Assembly: GCF_013870525.1 (NCBI RefSeq)
Contig: NZ_JACBXD010000018.1
Span: 1 to 64,000, forward strand
Reading direction: 5' to 3'
DNA from: Amycolatopsis pittospori
GTDB lineage: Bacteria; Actinomycetota; Actinomycetes; Mycobacteriales; Pseudonocardiaceae
DNA: 64,000 bases
The first letter of the stretch is position 1, and each line of letters opens with the position of its first letter. The notes below the pieces were generated by a model, which did not search any database, was not told the origin of the DNA, and saw only the letters and a program-made list of their open reading frames with translations. Both the position numbers and the translations under genes were made by a program. Below, piece after piece: positions 34,104 through 44,405 of the stretch.

Positions 34104-34937
34104 TCACCCAGGCCGGTTCCGCTCGTCATCGCGGGACATCGCCTGACGGCCCCGTTCACGCACCTGCTGGAAGGTGGCCTGAGCCTGTTGTGAGAGCTGC
34201 TGGACCTGTGGCGCCTGCCAGGCCTGCCTGGCGAACGTCATCCCGCCGTCGAACGCGCGCTGCTGGAACTCGCGCGCCTGCCGCAGTTGTTCCGTCCAGG
34301 TCTTGGGGACCACGACCGAACCGGTCCGCCGGTCGTGCCAGCAGGTCTTGCCGTCCGGCGATCCCCGCAGCAGACCGCATTCCACCGCCGAGAAGATCAG
34401 GAGCGAGATCCCGGCCAGCGCGAGCAGCACGCTCAGCTGGAGGACCGCCGCGACCAGCAGCACCCACCCGAGTCCCGGCGCCAGCACCGTGATCGCGGTC
34501 CGGGCGCACACCTGGCCGAAGTTCAGCTTGCCGCCGTCGGCTCGGCGCACAGTGAGGGCGAACGCGGCTTTCCCGAGAGTGCGTCCCCAAGTCCGTACGA
34601 GGACCACTTCGTAGACCATGATCAGGAGGACCTGCGCAGCCAGTGTCAGGGCGATCCACAGGACGACGTCGCCCCACAGGTCGCCTACTTCCTCGCCGGC
34701 GGCATCGCCGAGTGCGCCCCATTCGCCGAAGGCGGCCTTGAAAAGTCCTTTGCCCGCCAAGGTGAAGCCGTGTTTGCCCGCTTCGGCCTGGATCCTCTCG
34801 ACGGTCAGGAACCAGAGCGGCGCGGTGACCAGCCATGGCACCAGCCAGTCGATCCACCGCGCGCCCCAGCGGCGGGCCGATGTCGGAGACGGCAGGGGAC
34901 GGGGTGGCGGGAGCACGTTTCCCGGAGGCTGGATCAT
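34104..34937 (-). CDS. RDD family membrane protein
   Basis: 277 residues. Proline-rich N-terminus, then RWGARWIDWLVPWLV (the R-D/D motif region of RDD proteins) and four to five helices including VRTWGRTLGKAAFALTVRR, the family's RTxGK core. A Gln-rich amphipathic tail closes it. The ATG at 34937 overlaps the stop of the next upstream gene. Function unknown; RDD proteins may be ion transporters. Confidence 0.82.
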   Translation of the reverse strand: MIQPPGNVLPPPRPLPSPTSARRWGARWIDWLVPWLVTAPLWFLTVERIQAEAGKHGFTLAGKGLFKAAFGEWGALGDAAGEEVGDLWGDVVLWIALTLAAQVLLIMVYEVVLVRTWGRTLGKAAFALTVRRADGGKLNFGQVCARTAITVLAPGLGWVLLVAAVLQLSVLLALAGISLLIFSAVECGLLRGSPDGKTCWHDRRTGSVVVPKTWTEQLRQAREFQQRAFDGGMTFARQAWQAPQVQQLSQQAQATFQQVRERGRQAMSRDDERNRPG

Positions 34938-35674
34938 CGGCCCGCCCCCGGCCGGATCCGGCGGTCCCACAACGGGTTCTTGATCGCGTCCCACCACAAC
35001 GACGCGGCGACGACGCCGGCCGCGATCTCCACGGGCTCGAATTTGACGACCACGCTCAGTCCGTTGATCTCCACGACGGTTTCGAGCAGACAGGCCAATC
35101 CGGCGACCGCCGCGGACCAGTGGCTGCGGAGCAGAAGGGCCAGCAGGCAGACGACGGCGACGATCGACGCGTCGGCGACGAGCATGGTGAGGGTGGCGAT
35201 GGCGGCCTTGACCAGGAGGACGCGGAGCATCGCGAACTCGTCCCGCTCTTCGGGCTCGAGTTTGCGCGGCCGTGATTCCCTGGGGTACAGGGAAAGATGG
35301 AAGCGCTCGTCGAACTTGTCGAGTATGGCCGGGTACGCGGCTCCCCAGATCAGGAACACCAGGAAGCCGACGAGGACCAGCCCGGTGTGGCCGTCCTCGA
35401 CGGCCTTGTACTTCCCGAGGAAGAACGCCGGGACCAGTGCCGCCAGACCGGCGACCACCATCAACGCGGTGGAGACCGTGGCGAGCCCGTGGAACCGGGT
35501 CGACAGAAGAAGCACCAGCGGCGCACCGATCACGAAAGCGCCGTAGACGAGGCCGGTGCTGAGGAACCAGAAGGCGAGGATCGCCGTGGTGAGCCAGAAA
35601 ACGGCATAGAGCAGCCATCTGCCCAAGGCGTTCTCGACCACCTCCGGGACGCCTTCTTCGATCATCTTGTCCAT
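34934..35674 (-). CDS. Membrane protein, unknown function
   Basis: 246 residues from ATG 35674 with GAGGGGG upstream. Five to six hydrophobic helices around a charged cytosolic loop (YPRESRPRKLEPEERDEFA). Its stop overlaps the RDD gene start, so both form an operon. The promoter gap upstream holds two TGCAA-N3-TTGCA palindromes shared with the divergent XRE gene. Confidence 0.7.
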   Translation of the reverse strand: MDKMIEEGVPEVVENALGRWLLYAVFWLTTAILAFWFLSTGLVYGAFVIGAPLVLLLSTRFHGLATVSTALMVVAGLAALVPAFFLGKYKAVEDGHTGLVLVGFLVFLIWGAAYPAILDKFDERFHLSLYPRESRPRKLEPEERDEFAMLRVLLVKAAIATLTMLVADASIVAVVCLLALLLRSHWSAAVAGLACLLETVVEINGLSVVVKFEPVEIAAGVVAASLWWDAIKNPLWDRRIRPGAGR

Positions 35675-35690
35675 GGAACGTGCCCCCTCG

Positions 35691-35750
35691 TGCAAGAATT
35701 GCATTCTGCATGGACGGTAGTGACTCGCGTCACGTAGTGCAAGAGTTGCA
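35691..35750. promoter_or_regulatory. Twin TGCAA-N3-TTGCA operators
   Basis: TGCAAGAATTGCA (35691-35703) and TGCAAGAGTTGCA (35738-35750) are 47 bp apart in the divergent gap between the membrane-protein operon and an XRE regulator. Two nearly identical palindromes there are very unlikely by chance; the XRE protein is the natural candidate to bind them. Confidence 0.7.
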
Positions 35751-35781
35751 TTGTGTAGTTTTTGCGTCGATGGGAGATCGA

Positions 35782-36624
35782 GTGGCAGGGGCGTCTGACG
35801 CGGTGGAGGACCGCCGCCGGTTCGGTGGCGAACTTCGGCAACTTCGGGAGAAGGCGGGCAGAACGCTCGACGAGGCCGCGGCGCGGCTGGAGTGCTCGTC
35901 CGCGAAGGTCAGCCGGATCGAGACGGGCCAGGTCGCGGTCCGGCCGCTGGATCTGCGGGAGCTGCTGGACTTCTACCAGGTGACCGGTGCCCGCCGGGCC
36001 GCCATGCTCGCGGTGTCGCGTCAGCGCGGCAAACGGCCGGAGTTCGACGGCGTCATCTACGACGGCTACAACCTCTACCTCGGGTACGAGGAGGAGGCCG
36101 GCGAGATCCGCGAGTACCAGCCGTACTGGATCCCTGGCCTGTTGCAGACCCGGGAGTACGCGCTCGCCCTGTCCCTCGCCGCCGGTTCGACGTCCGAGGT
36201 CGCCGAGCGCCGGGTCGGGCTGCGGATGGATCGCCAGGCGCTCCTCCGGCGGGAGGACCCGCCGCGTCTGTCGGTCGTCGTCGACGAGGCGGCGCTGCGC
36301 CGTCCGGTGCCCGAACCGGGTCTGATGGCCGCGCAGTTGCGGTACCTGGCCGAGGCGGCGGGGGACCCGCACGTTTCCGTGCGGGTCCTGCCGTCGTCCG
36401 CCGGGATGCACCCGGCCCAGGCGGGCGGGTTCATCATCCTGGGCTTCCCGCTGCCCGACGATCCGAAGGTCGTCTACACCGACGACTTGACCGAAGGACG
36501 GCTGACCCAGGAACCCGACCGCGTGGCGGTGTACGTCTCGGCGTTCGAGCGGGTCCAGGCGCTGGCGCTGGAACCCGCGGAATCGGTGGAATTGATTCAC
36601 GACGTGGCGGGGTCGCATTCCTGA
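35782..36624 (+). CDS. XRE family regulator with DUF5753 domain
   Basis: 280 residues from GTG 35782 (GGGAG upstream); an ATG at 35770 is possible. Helix-turn-helix at about 10-60 (LREKAGRTLDEAAARLECSSAKVSRIETGQ) and a DUF5753 effector region from about 95 (EYQPYWIPGLLQTREYA, then FIILGFPLPDDPKVVY). This is the WhiJ-like regulator class that works with small DUF397 proteins in Streptomyces. A DUF397 gene is indeed adjacent but convergent, overlapping by 28 bases. Confidence 0.9.
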   Translation: MAGASDAVEDRRRFGGELRQLREKAGRTLDEAAARLECSSAKVSRIETGQVAVRPLDLRELLDFYQVTGARRAAMLAVSRQRGKRPEFDGVIYDGYNLYLGYEEEAGEIREYQPYWIPGLLQTREYALALSLAAGSTSEVAERRVGLRMDRQALLRREDPPRLSVVVDEAALRRPVPEPGLMAAQLRYLAEAAGDPHVSVRVLPSSAGMHPAQAGGFIILGFPLPDDPKVVYTDDLTEGRLTQEPDRVAVYVSAFERVQALALEPAESVELIHDVAGSHS

Positions 36625-36815
36625 CCGTCCGGGGTCCCAGCACAATGGCGGACGAAAGCCGACCAGTTCGCGGGATCGACGACGAACGCGGGTCCGGGAT
36701 CCTTGGCGTCCCGGACACCGACCCCCGTTTCCAGGAAGGCGACTTCCACACAGGTCGGGCCGCCTCCGCAGCGACTGCTCTTGAACCACGCCGCGCCGGT
36801 GAGATCGTGTGTCAC
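36597..36815 (-). CDS. DUF397 protein
   Basis: 72 residues from a GTG with GAGGAAGGA upstream. The DUF397 core is clear: AAWFKSSRCGG, CVEVAF, VGVRDAKDPG, and FVVDPANWSAFV. Partners of XRE/DUF5753 regulators, related to BldB/AbaA-orfD-type small proteins. Unlike the usual head-to-tail order, it faces its XRE partner tail to tail and is divergent from a second XRE gene. Confidence 0.92.
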   Translation of the reverse strand: MTHDLTGAAWFKSSRCGGGPTCVEVAFLETGVGVRDAKDPGPAFVVDPANWSAFVRHCAGTPDGQECDPATS

Positions 36816-37011
36816 AGGAGTTCCTTCCTCATTTGTTTCGCCGGATGAGGAAAGATCGTGGAATGTCGCCCCGTCGCGACGTCGGGAAAGTTCGTCGCGA
36901 CAGCGCACACTGTGTGGACCAGCGAAGACGCGGCCCCGGACACGGGCTCCGCGAGATGTCGCTAATCTACGTCCGCACGGTCGCACAGCGCTGAGGGGAC
37001 AGGGGAGCGCT

Positions 37012-37794
37012 ATGGAAGCCCGGAGCGGCGATTCCGGTGACATCGCCGATGTCGAAGAGCTCGGCGCGCTGATCAAACGGCTCCGGGACGAACGGAGTCT
37101 CACCCAGGACAACGTCGCGGGCCGCGCGGCGAAACACGGGCTCAGGGTCAGGCGTGAACGAATTTCGGAAATCGAGAACGGCAGGCGCGAACCGCCGACG
37201 CAAAGCGAGCTGCGGGCCATTCTTCTCGGCCTGGGACAAACCGAAGAAACGGTGAAGCGACTGCAGGGTGTCCTCGCCCGGTCGGCCACAGTGCCGGTGG
37301 TGGGCGGCGACGTCGTGGAACTCGCCTTCGGTGACCCCGTGCAAGCGCCGCCGCCGGTGCTTCCCCGTCGGTTCGGCTTCGGGCATCGGCTCGTGTTGTT
37401 GCTCTCCGGTGCGATCGTCGGCGTGCTGGTCGCGACCGCGGTCGCCGGGGTGTGGCCGTGGACGCTCATCACCTACGAGGCCGACCTCCAGGTGAACGTC
37501 GGACGCCCGAACCCGGCCGACGCCGCCGGCGTGTGCCCTCAGCGGAGCACCGACGTCCGCGACCATCGCGACGACACCGCCGGGTCGATCTGGTACCGCG
37601 AGTGCGCGGACTACCTGGAGATCTGGGTGACCGACCATATGAAGGACGGCCGGTGCGTCTGGGCGATCGTGCACTGGAGCAACGGCGTCACCGACACGTC
37701 GAACCGGGCCTGTCCGGCGGGCAAGATGGAGTTCTCGAAGATCGCCAGGTACGGGCCGGACTTCTGGATGGAACTCGTCGCCAGGGCAACCTGA
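37012..37794 (+). CDS. Membrane-anchored XRE family protein
   Basis: 260 residues from ATG 37012. N-terminal helix-turn-helix (about 18-80: LIKRLRDERSLTQDNVAGRAA, RISEIENGRREPP), a linker, one membrane helix at about 125-147 and an extracytoplasmic domain with Cys residues (GVCPQRSTD, YRECADYLEIWV, GRCVWAIVHW). This layout, DNA-binding inside and sensor outside, suggests one-component membrane signalling. Related to the DUF397/XRE genes beside it. Confidence 0.8.
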   Translation: MEARSGDSGDIADVEELGALIKRLRDERSLTQDNVAGRAAKHGLRVRRERISEIENGRREPPTQSELRAILLGLGQTEETVKRLQGVLARSATVPVVGGDVVELAFGDPVQAPPPVLPRRFGFGHRLVLLLSGAIVGVLVATAVAGVWPWTLITYEADLQVNVGRPNPADAAGVCPQRSTDVRDHRDDTAGSIWYRECADYLEIWVTDHMKDGRCVWAIVHWSNGVTDTSNRACPAGKMEFSKIARYGPDFWMELVARAT

Positions 37795-37800
37795 CGACCC

Positions 37801-37862
37801 GCGTTCAGTCCTCTGCTTGCGATCCTTGCGCGTGCAACTACCGCAACGAGAGGACTGAACGC
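37801..37862. repeat. Hairpin, GCGTTCAGTCCTCT arms
   Basis: 14-bp exact arms at 37801-37814 and 37849-37862, with an inner TTGCG/CGCAA pairing in the loop. It lies between convergent genes and may be a terminator. The loop motif CTTGCGAT also occurs at 22765, which suggests a dispersed family. Confidence 0.7.
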
Positions 37863-37940
37863 GAAACCTCTTGCCGAAGGTCAGACGACGGTCTCGTCGG
37901 AGTCCTCGGCCTCGGCCGAGTCGTCCGACTCCTCGATCTT

Positions 37941-38153
37941 CTACTTCAGCTGGAACTCGACCTCTTCCTCGCCGTCGCCTCGCTCGTGCTCGATCGAGAA
38001 CTGCGCGCGGGCCGGGACGCGGAAGCGTTCCCCGGCGATCTGGATGCGGAACGAGGTCTCCGACTCGAGCGCGTCGGCGAGACGGCGCAGTTTCGCGACG
38101 ACGTCGGCGGTGGAATAGACGCGCTCGACGTCTCGGGGAGCGGTTCCGGTCAC
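37941..38153 (-). CDS. Amphi-Trp domain protein, ending at an in-frame amber codon
   Basis: 70 residues: RVYSTADVVAKLRRLADALE and FRIQIAGERFRVPARAQFS are the amphi-Trp domain, whose late near-invariant Trp should follow EFQLK. At that place the codon is TAG (37941-37943). After it the same frame continues with an acidic tail (KIEESDDSAEAEDSDETVV) to a TGA at 37881, so the ancestral gene was probably 37881-38153 with TGG. The protein may still fold without Trp and tail. Function unknown. Confidence 0.78.
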   Translation of the reverse strand: MTGTAPRDVERVYSTADVVAKLRRLADALESETSFRIQIAGERFRVPARAQFSIEHERGDGEEEVEFQLK

Positions 38154-38242
38154 GGTTTCCTCCAGTGTCCGACACCCGGCCGGGCGTCCGTGCCCTCATT
38201 CAATCGTGTGATCGTCGCGGGCCGTCGCCGGGGTCACAGCGG

Positions 38243-38845
38243 TCACAACGTCCGTGCGAGGCGGAAACCGACGTCGTCGACGCGGAACGTCGGGTGGCTG
38301 CGGCGCCGCACCGACGCCCGGCAACTCCAGTGCTCGTCGAACCAGCCACCGCCCCGCAGGACCCGGTACTCGCCGTACACCTCGGCGTCGTAGACGTCCC
38401 AGCACCATTCCCAGACGTTGCCCAGCATGTCGTGCAGGCCCCAAGCGTTGGGCGCCTTCCCGCCGACCTCGTGCACCGACTCCGCCGAGTTCTCGCGGTA
38501 CCAAGCGACTTCATCGAGCGGGCCGTAGCGGGGGCCGGTCGTGCCGGCCCGGCAGGCGTGCTCCCATTCCGCCTCGGACGGCAGGCGGAATCCGTTCGCG
38601 GCGACGTCCCACTTGACGTCTTCGTCCACCTCGTAGGCCGGGGTCAGGCCTTCGCGTTCGGACAGGGCGTTGCAGAACCGGATAGCGTCCAGCCACGAGA
38701 CGTCGACGCGGGGGAAGCGGCTCGTCTCGCTCGCGGTGACCGGCACCGGCGCGAGCAGGAAGGACGCGATGCCGACCGTCCAGCTCCGCTCCGTCCGCCG
38801 GTCCGAAAGCGTCACTTCGCCCGCCGGGATGGTGATCATCTCCAT
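38243..38845 (-). CDS. Formylglycine-generating-enzyme-like (SUMF1/FGE-sulfatase fold) protein, non-canonical
   Basis: 200 residues, shorter than the about 290 of true FGE. Fold motifs are present: FPRVDVSWLDAIRFCNALSE, GFRLPSEAEWEHACRAG, MLGNVWEWCWDVY and RVLRGGGWFDEHWSCRASVR. In FGE the last region carries two catalytic Cys; here the first position is Phe-Asp and only the second Cys remains, so copper-dependent formylglycine formation is unlikely. It may bind ligands or act in another pathway. Divergent from a GNAT gene. Confidence 0.8.
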   Translation of the reverse strand: MEMITIPAGEVTLSDRRTERSWTVGIASFLLAPVPVTASETSRFPRVDVSWLDAIRFCNALSEREGLTPAYEVDEDVKWDVAANGFRLPSEAEWEHACRAGTTGPRYGPLDEVAWYRENSAESVHEVGGKAPNAWGLHDMLGNVWEWCWDVYDAEVYGEYRVLRGGGWFDEHWSCRASVRRRSHPTFRVDDVGFRLARTL

Positions 38846-38891
38846 GGTCGGGCCGATGCTACCCAGACCGCCGGTACGCCATGATGAGCGC

Positions 38892-39527
38892 GTGCCCCTG
38901 CTCATCGAGCCAGTGCTGCCCGCCGGGACCTTCCGGGCCGAGCCCCAGCCGTGCCTGATCGTCGACGACAGACTCCTGCTCCGGCCTTGGTGTGCCGACG
39001 ACGTGGAGGCCGTCGAAGCCGCCTTCGCGTGCCCGGCCGTCCAGCGCTGGCACGTCCGTCGCATCGACGGCGAAGACGAGGCGCAGACGTGGATCGAAGG
39101 CTGGGACCGGCGCTGGGCGGCCGAGACGGACGCGAGCTGGGCGGTGGTCGACGCTCGCGACGACCGCGTCGTCGGACAGGTCGGCCTCCGCACCATCTCG
39201 CTCTTCGAGGCTTCGGCACAGCTGTCCTACTGGGTCCTCCCTTCCGACAGGGGCGCCGGGATCGCGTCCGGCGCGGTGGCGGCGTTGACGCGGTGGGCGT
39301 TCGGAACCGTCCGGCTGAACAGGCTGTCCCTCCTGCATTCCACCGCGAACGCCGCCTCGTGCCGCGTCGCGGACAAGGCCGGGTACGGCCTCGAAGGAAC
39401 CTTGCGGTCTTCGATGCTGCACGCGGACGGCTGGCACGACGTCCACGTGCACGCTCGGCTCAAGAGCGACTCGTCACCTTCACCGGCCGAACAGCCAAGA
39501 GGGCCAGTGCGGCGATCGCCGCACTGA
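38892..39527 (+). CDS. GNAT family N-acetyltransferase
   Basis: 211 residues from a GTG. Acetyltransf_3 type: LLLRPWCADDVEAVEAAF near the start, AQLSYWVLPSDRGAGIASGA (acetyl-CoA loop), RLSLLHSTANAASCRVADKAG and GTLRSS. These are the RimJ/RimL-like features for N-terminal amines or antibiotics. The 3' end overlaps the convergent exporter gene by 68 bases. Confidence 0.85.
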   Translation: MPLLIEPVLPAGTFRAEPQPCLIVDDRLLLRPWCADDVEAVEAAFACPAVQRWHVRRIDGEDEAQTWIEGWDRRWAAETDASWAVVDARDDRVVGQVGLRTISLFEASAQLSYWVLPSDRGAGIASGAVAALTRWAFGTVRLNRLSLLHSTANAASCRVADKAGYGLEGTLRSSMLHADGWHDVHVHARLKSDSSPSPAEQPRGPVRRSPH

Positions 39528-40605
39528 TCCAGACGGCGTAACGGTATTCGTCCGTCGCCTCGGTGACGAGACCGGCGAGCACCGGTCCCAGGAACGCGCC
39601 CGCGTTGAGCGCGACCGTGGCGAACGAACCACCGAGCGTCGGCGCGCCGGGCGCCACGTGCATGACCCGGGCCACGAGCGCGGACCCGCAGCCGAACGAC
39701 AGTCCACCTTGGACGGTCGTCACGACGAAGAGCGCGATCGGATGCGCACCGGTCGTCGCCAGCAGCGCCCAGCCGACGGGCAATGCGCACAACGCGAGCA
39801 CCAGGCCACGCCGGAGTTCGCCGTCACCGGTGCGGCCGGCCACGGTGACCCCGAGGAACGCGCCGACACCGAAAGCCGCGAGCAGACCGGAGACCGCACC
39901 GCTGGGAAGGCGTGCGACGTCCGTCGCGATGACGGCGAGGAAGGCGAACGTCGCGAAGGTCGCTCCGTTGACCAAGGCGGCGAGGACCATCGCCTGCCGT
40001 ACTGAGCGCTCCTTCAGTTCACGGGTCTCCCGCCGGATCGAGATCTCGTGCCGTCCGGGCGCGTCGGCCGGAGCCGAGCGGAACACCAGCACCAGCGCGG
40101 GCAGGCACAACACGGCGACCGCCCAGAAAGCCGATCGCCAGCCGGCGAGATCGCCGAGCACCGATCCGGCGGGTACGCCGGCGACACACGACAGCGTCAC
40201 ACCCGACAGCAGAACAGCGGTCGCCCGTGACTGCTTTCCAGGCGCAGCCAAGGAGACCGCGACGGGCATCGCGACGGCGAGGAATCCGGCGTTGACGATC
40301 GCCGCGACGATCCTGGTGCCGAACAGCACCGGGAAACTCGTGGTGAGCGCACCGATCACGTGCACCACCACGAACGCGGTCAGGAATCCGGCCAGCGCCC
40401 GGCGGCGTGGCCAGCGTGCGCTGAGCACGGCCATGGCGGGGGCGCCGACGATCATTCCGACGGCGTAAGCGGACGTCAGCGCGGCGGCCGCGCCGACCGA
40501 GACCGACAGGTCACCGGCGATCCCCGGCACGAGACCGGAGGCCATGAATTCGGAGGTGCCTTGCGCGAAGACGGCAAGGCCGAGGACGTAGACGAACAGG
40601 GGCAA
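39460..40605 (-). CDS. cmx: MFS exporter, Cmx/CmrA chloramphenicol-efflux type
   Basis: 381 residues, twelve helices. It opens LPLFVYVLGLAVFAQGTSEF, matching Cmx/CmlR exporters, with AMAVLSARWPRRRALAG as the helix 2-3 motif. The start is a TTG at 40605 with GGGAG 7 bases before; no better start exists near the conserved N-terminus. Such proteins export chloramphenicol or related phenicols. The preceding 418 bases contain a possible leader ORF. Confidence 0.87.
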   Translation of the reverse strand: MPLFVYVLGLAVFAQGTSEFMASGLVPGIAGDLSVSVGAAAALTSAYAVGMIVGAPAMAVLSARWPRRRALAGFLTAFVVVHVIGALTTSFPVLFGTRIVAAIVNAGFLAVAMPVAVSLAAPGKQSRATAVLLSGVTLSCVAGVPAGSVLGDLAGWRSAFWAVAVLCLPALVLVFRSAPADAPGRHEISIRRETRELKERSVRQAMVLAALVNGATFATFAFLAVIATDVARLPSGAVSGLLAAFGVGAFLGVTVAGRTGDGELRRGLVLALCALPVGWALLATTGAHPIALFVVTTVQGGLSFGCGSALVARVMHVAPGAPTLGGSFATVALNAGAFLGPVLAGLVTEATDEYRYAVWISAAIAALALLAVRPVKVTSRS

Positions 40606-41023
40606 CGGACGACTCCCAGACAGAAGGTGAGCAGGAGGAGCCGTGCGCGGGACAGGGGAGAACCCGGCCGGGCGCACGGAAAAGCGCTCCGGTCACCGGG
40701 AAGCGAGAGGGGCCGATGCCTAACGGCCGGACACGACGACTCGCCGCCGGACGACCGGCGGCTGGGTTCTGTCGGACTCGGGGCTCGTCACGGGAACGCA
40801 CACTACACAGCGATACCGCCAAGCCTCAACTCCGATCGACCGCGGAGAGCTGGCAAATGGCGGAACGGGTAATGCCGGTCACCGAAGAAAACCGCGTTCG
40901 TTCCGCGTACCGGAACGCTTTCGTTGCCCCCTTGATTGAAGCCGAGTAATGCACTCTGACCTGCGGTTTTCGTGATTGTTTCGGTACTGGGAACCGAACT
41001 TCGAATCCGTTAACCTCGACTTC
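40606..41023. other. Intergenic region before cmx and the divergent oxidoreductase
   Basis: No gene of normal size. On the minus strand a 27-codon ORF (40720-40803, MCVPVTSPESDRTQPP...) stops about 115 bases before cmx and could be a leader peptide, with a CCGGT-G-ACCGG hairpin (about 40690-40700) after it. On the plus side nothing beyond normal promoter-like AT content near 40970-41010. Confidence 0.4.
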
Positions 41024-42103
41024 ATGATTCCCACAGTTGTCTGGGGTACAGGCAACATCGGCCGTGCTTCCATCCGGGCCGTCGACGCGCATCCGGCCCT
41101 GGAACTCGCCGGTGTGCTCGTGCACGATCCCGCGAAGGTCGGCCGTGACGCGGCCGCGCTCGCGGGTGTCGACGGTGAACTGGGTGTGGCGGCGACCGAT
41201 GACGTCGAAGCGATTCTGGCGGCGGGTCCGCGGGCGGTGGTGTACGCGGCGTCCGGTGACATCCGGCCCGCCGACGCGCTGGCCGACATCGTCCGCGCGA
41301 TCCGGGCGGGGGCGGTGGTGGTGACGCCGGCGCTCTACGCGCTCTACGACCAGCGCAACGCGCCCGACGAACTGCGGGAGCCCGTGCTCACCGCGATCGC
41401 CGAGGGCGGTGGTTCCCTGTTCGTCTCCGGCGTCGACCCCGGCTGGGGCAACGACATCCTGCCGTTGCTGATCAGCGGGCTCGGCACCACCGTGGACGCG
41501 GTCCGCTGCCAGGAGATCTTCGACTACTCCACCTACGACCAGCCGGATTCGGTGCGTTATCTGGTCGGCATGGGACAGCCGATGGACTACCAGCCGCCGA
41601 TGCTGGCACCGTCGGTCCCGACCATGGTGTGGGGCGGGCAGGTACGGCTGATCGCGCGTGGTCTCGGCGTCGACCTCGACGACATCCGCGAGACGCTGGA
41701 CCGGCGTCCGCTCGAAGAAACCGTGACCACACGGGCGATGGGCGAGTTCGAGGCGGGGACGCAGGGTGCTGTCCGGTTCGAGGTCCAGGGCATTGTGGAC
41801 GGCGAACCCCGCATCGTCATCGAACACGTCACCCGCATCCACGCGTCGTGCGCGCCGGACTGGCCCACACCGCCCAATGGTGACGGGGCGCACCGGGTGA
41901 TCATCGAAGGTCGCCCGAGGATCGAGGTCTCCGTCGAGGCCACCGACGAAGGCGAGAACCGGTCCGCGGGCGGCAACGCGACCGCGGTCGGCAGGCTGGT
42001 CGGCGCCATCGACTGGCTCGTGGACGCCAAACCCGGGCTCTACGACGCACTGGACGTCCCGTTGCGACCGGCCACCGGCAAGCTCGGAAGGAGCGCGCGA
42101 TGA
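41024..42103 (+). CDS. NAD(P)-binding oxidoreductase, dihydrodipicolinate reductase / amine dehydrogenase-like
   Basis: 359 residues from ATG 41024. Rossmann motif VVWGTGNIGRASIRAV at the N-terminus, then VYAASGDIRPADALAD and VSGVDPGWGNDILPLLI. Similar to the DAP dehydrogenase/DapB-like family that includes 2,4-diaminopentanoate dehydrogenase. Overlaps the next gene start by 4 bases (ATGA), so both act together. Substrate unknown. Confidence 0.82.
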   Translation: MIPTVVWGTGNIGRASIRAVDAHPALELAGVLVHDPAKVGRDAAALAGVDGELGVAATDDVEAILAAGPRAVVYAASGDIRPADALADIVRAIRAGAVVVTPALYALYDQRNAPDELREPVLTAIAEGGGSLFVSGVDPGWGNDILPLLISGLGTTVDAVRCQEIFDYSTYDQPDSVRYLVGMGQPMDYQPPMLAPSVPTMVWGGQVRLIARGLGVDLDDIRETLDRRPLEETVTTRAMGEFEAGTQGAVRFEVQGIVDGEPRIVIEHVTRIHASCAPDWPTPPNGDGAHRVIIEGRPRIEVSVEATDEGENRSAGGNATAVGRLVGAIDWLVDAKPGLYDALDVPLRPATGKLGRSAR

Positions 42104-42579
42104 ACATCGACATCCCCGAGGGCAAGGACCCGATCGGCTACGTATGGGGCGAGATGGTGCCCGGCATCGGCGTCGCGGCGTCCCAGCTCTCCCTGGCGGT
42201 CTACTCCCATACGACGCTCGGCCTGCGCGAGTTCGAGGCCGCGCGGCTGCGGATCGCGCAGATCAACGGCTGCGTCTTCTGCCTGGACTGGCGGACCGAT
42301 CGCGACGGCGAGAAGGTCGAGGAGGGGTTCGCCGACGCGGTGACCGAGTGGCGGACCACGGAGGCGTTCGACGAACGGACCCGGCTGGCCGCCGAGTACG
42401 CCGAACGCTACGCGCTCGACCACCACGGCATCGACGACGAATTCTGGAAGCGGATGGGCGAGTTCTACAGCCAGCGCGAAATCGTGGAACTGAGTATGAG
42501 CATCGGGTCTTGGCTCGCCTTCGGGCGGCTGAACCACGTATTGGGGATCGACACGGTCTGCGTACTGCCGAAGATATGA
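42100..42579 (+). CDS. Carboxymuconolactone decarboxylase / AhpD-like protein
   Basis: 159 residues. The AhpD-like core with redox pair C-x2-C in INGCVFCLDWR and a supporting His/Glu region later (SQREIVELSMSIGSWLAFGRLNH). Such proteins act as peroxidase/disulfide partners or decarboxylases. It is translationally coupled to the oxidoreductase. Confidence 0.87.
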   Translation: MNIDIPEGKDPIGYVWGEMVPGIGVAASQLSLAVYSHTTLGLREFEAARLRIAQINGCVFCLDWRTDRDGEKVEEGFADAVTEWRTTEAFDERTRLAAEYAERYALDHHGIDDEFWKRMGEFYSQREIVELSMSIGSWLAFGRLNHVLGIDTVCVLPKI

Positions 42580-42581
42580 GA

Positions 42582-42610
42582 AAGGGCCGGGGCACGCGCC
42601 CCGGCCCCTT
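42582..42610. terminator. Bidirectional terminator
   Basis: GGGCCGGGGC (42584-42593) and GCCCCGGCCC (42598-42607) form a 10-bp GC stem with A-rich left and CTT right flank, between convergent genes. Confidence 0.85.
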
Positions 42611-42622
42611 ATTTGATCGTCG

Positions 42623-44347
<1,725 letters not shown>

Positions 44348-44405
44348 TCAGTCTCCGGCCAGGTAGGCGGGCGTCCGGCGCGCGGATGGGCCACTATGTA
44401 CGGCT

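Noticed and set aside
38243-38845. Functional formylglycine-generating enzyme
   Set aside because: One of the two catalytic Cys is missing and the protein is too short.
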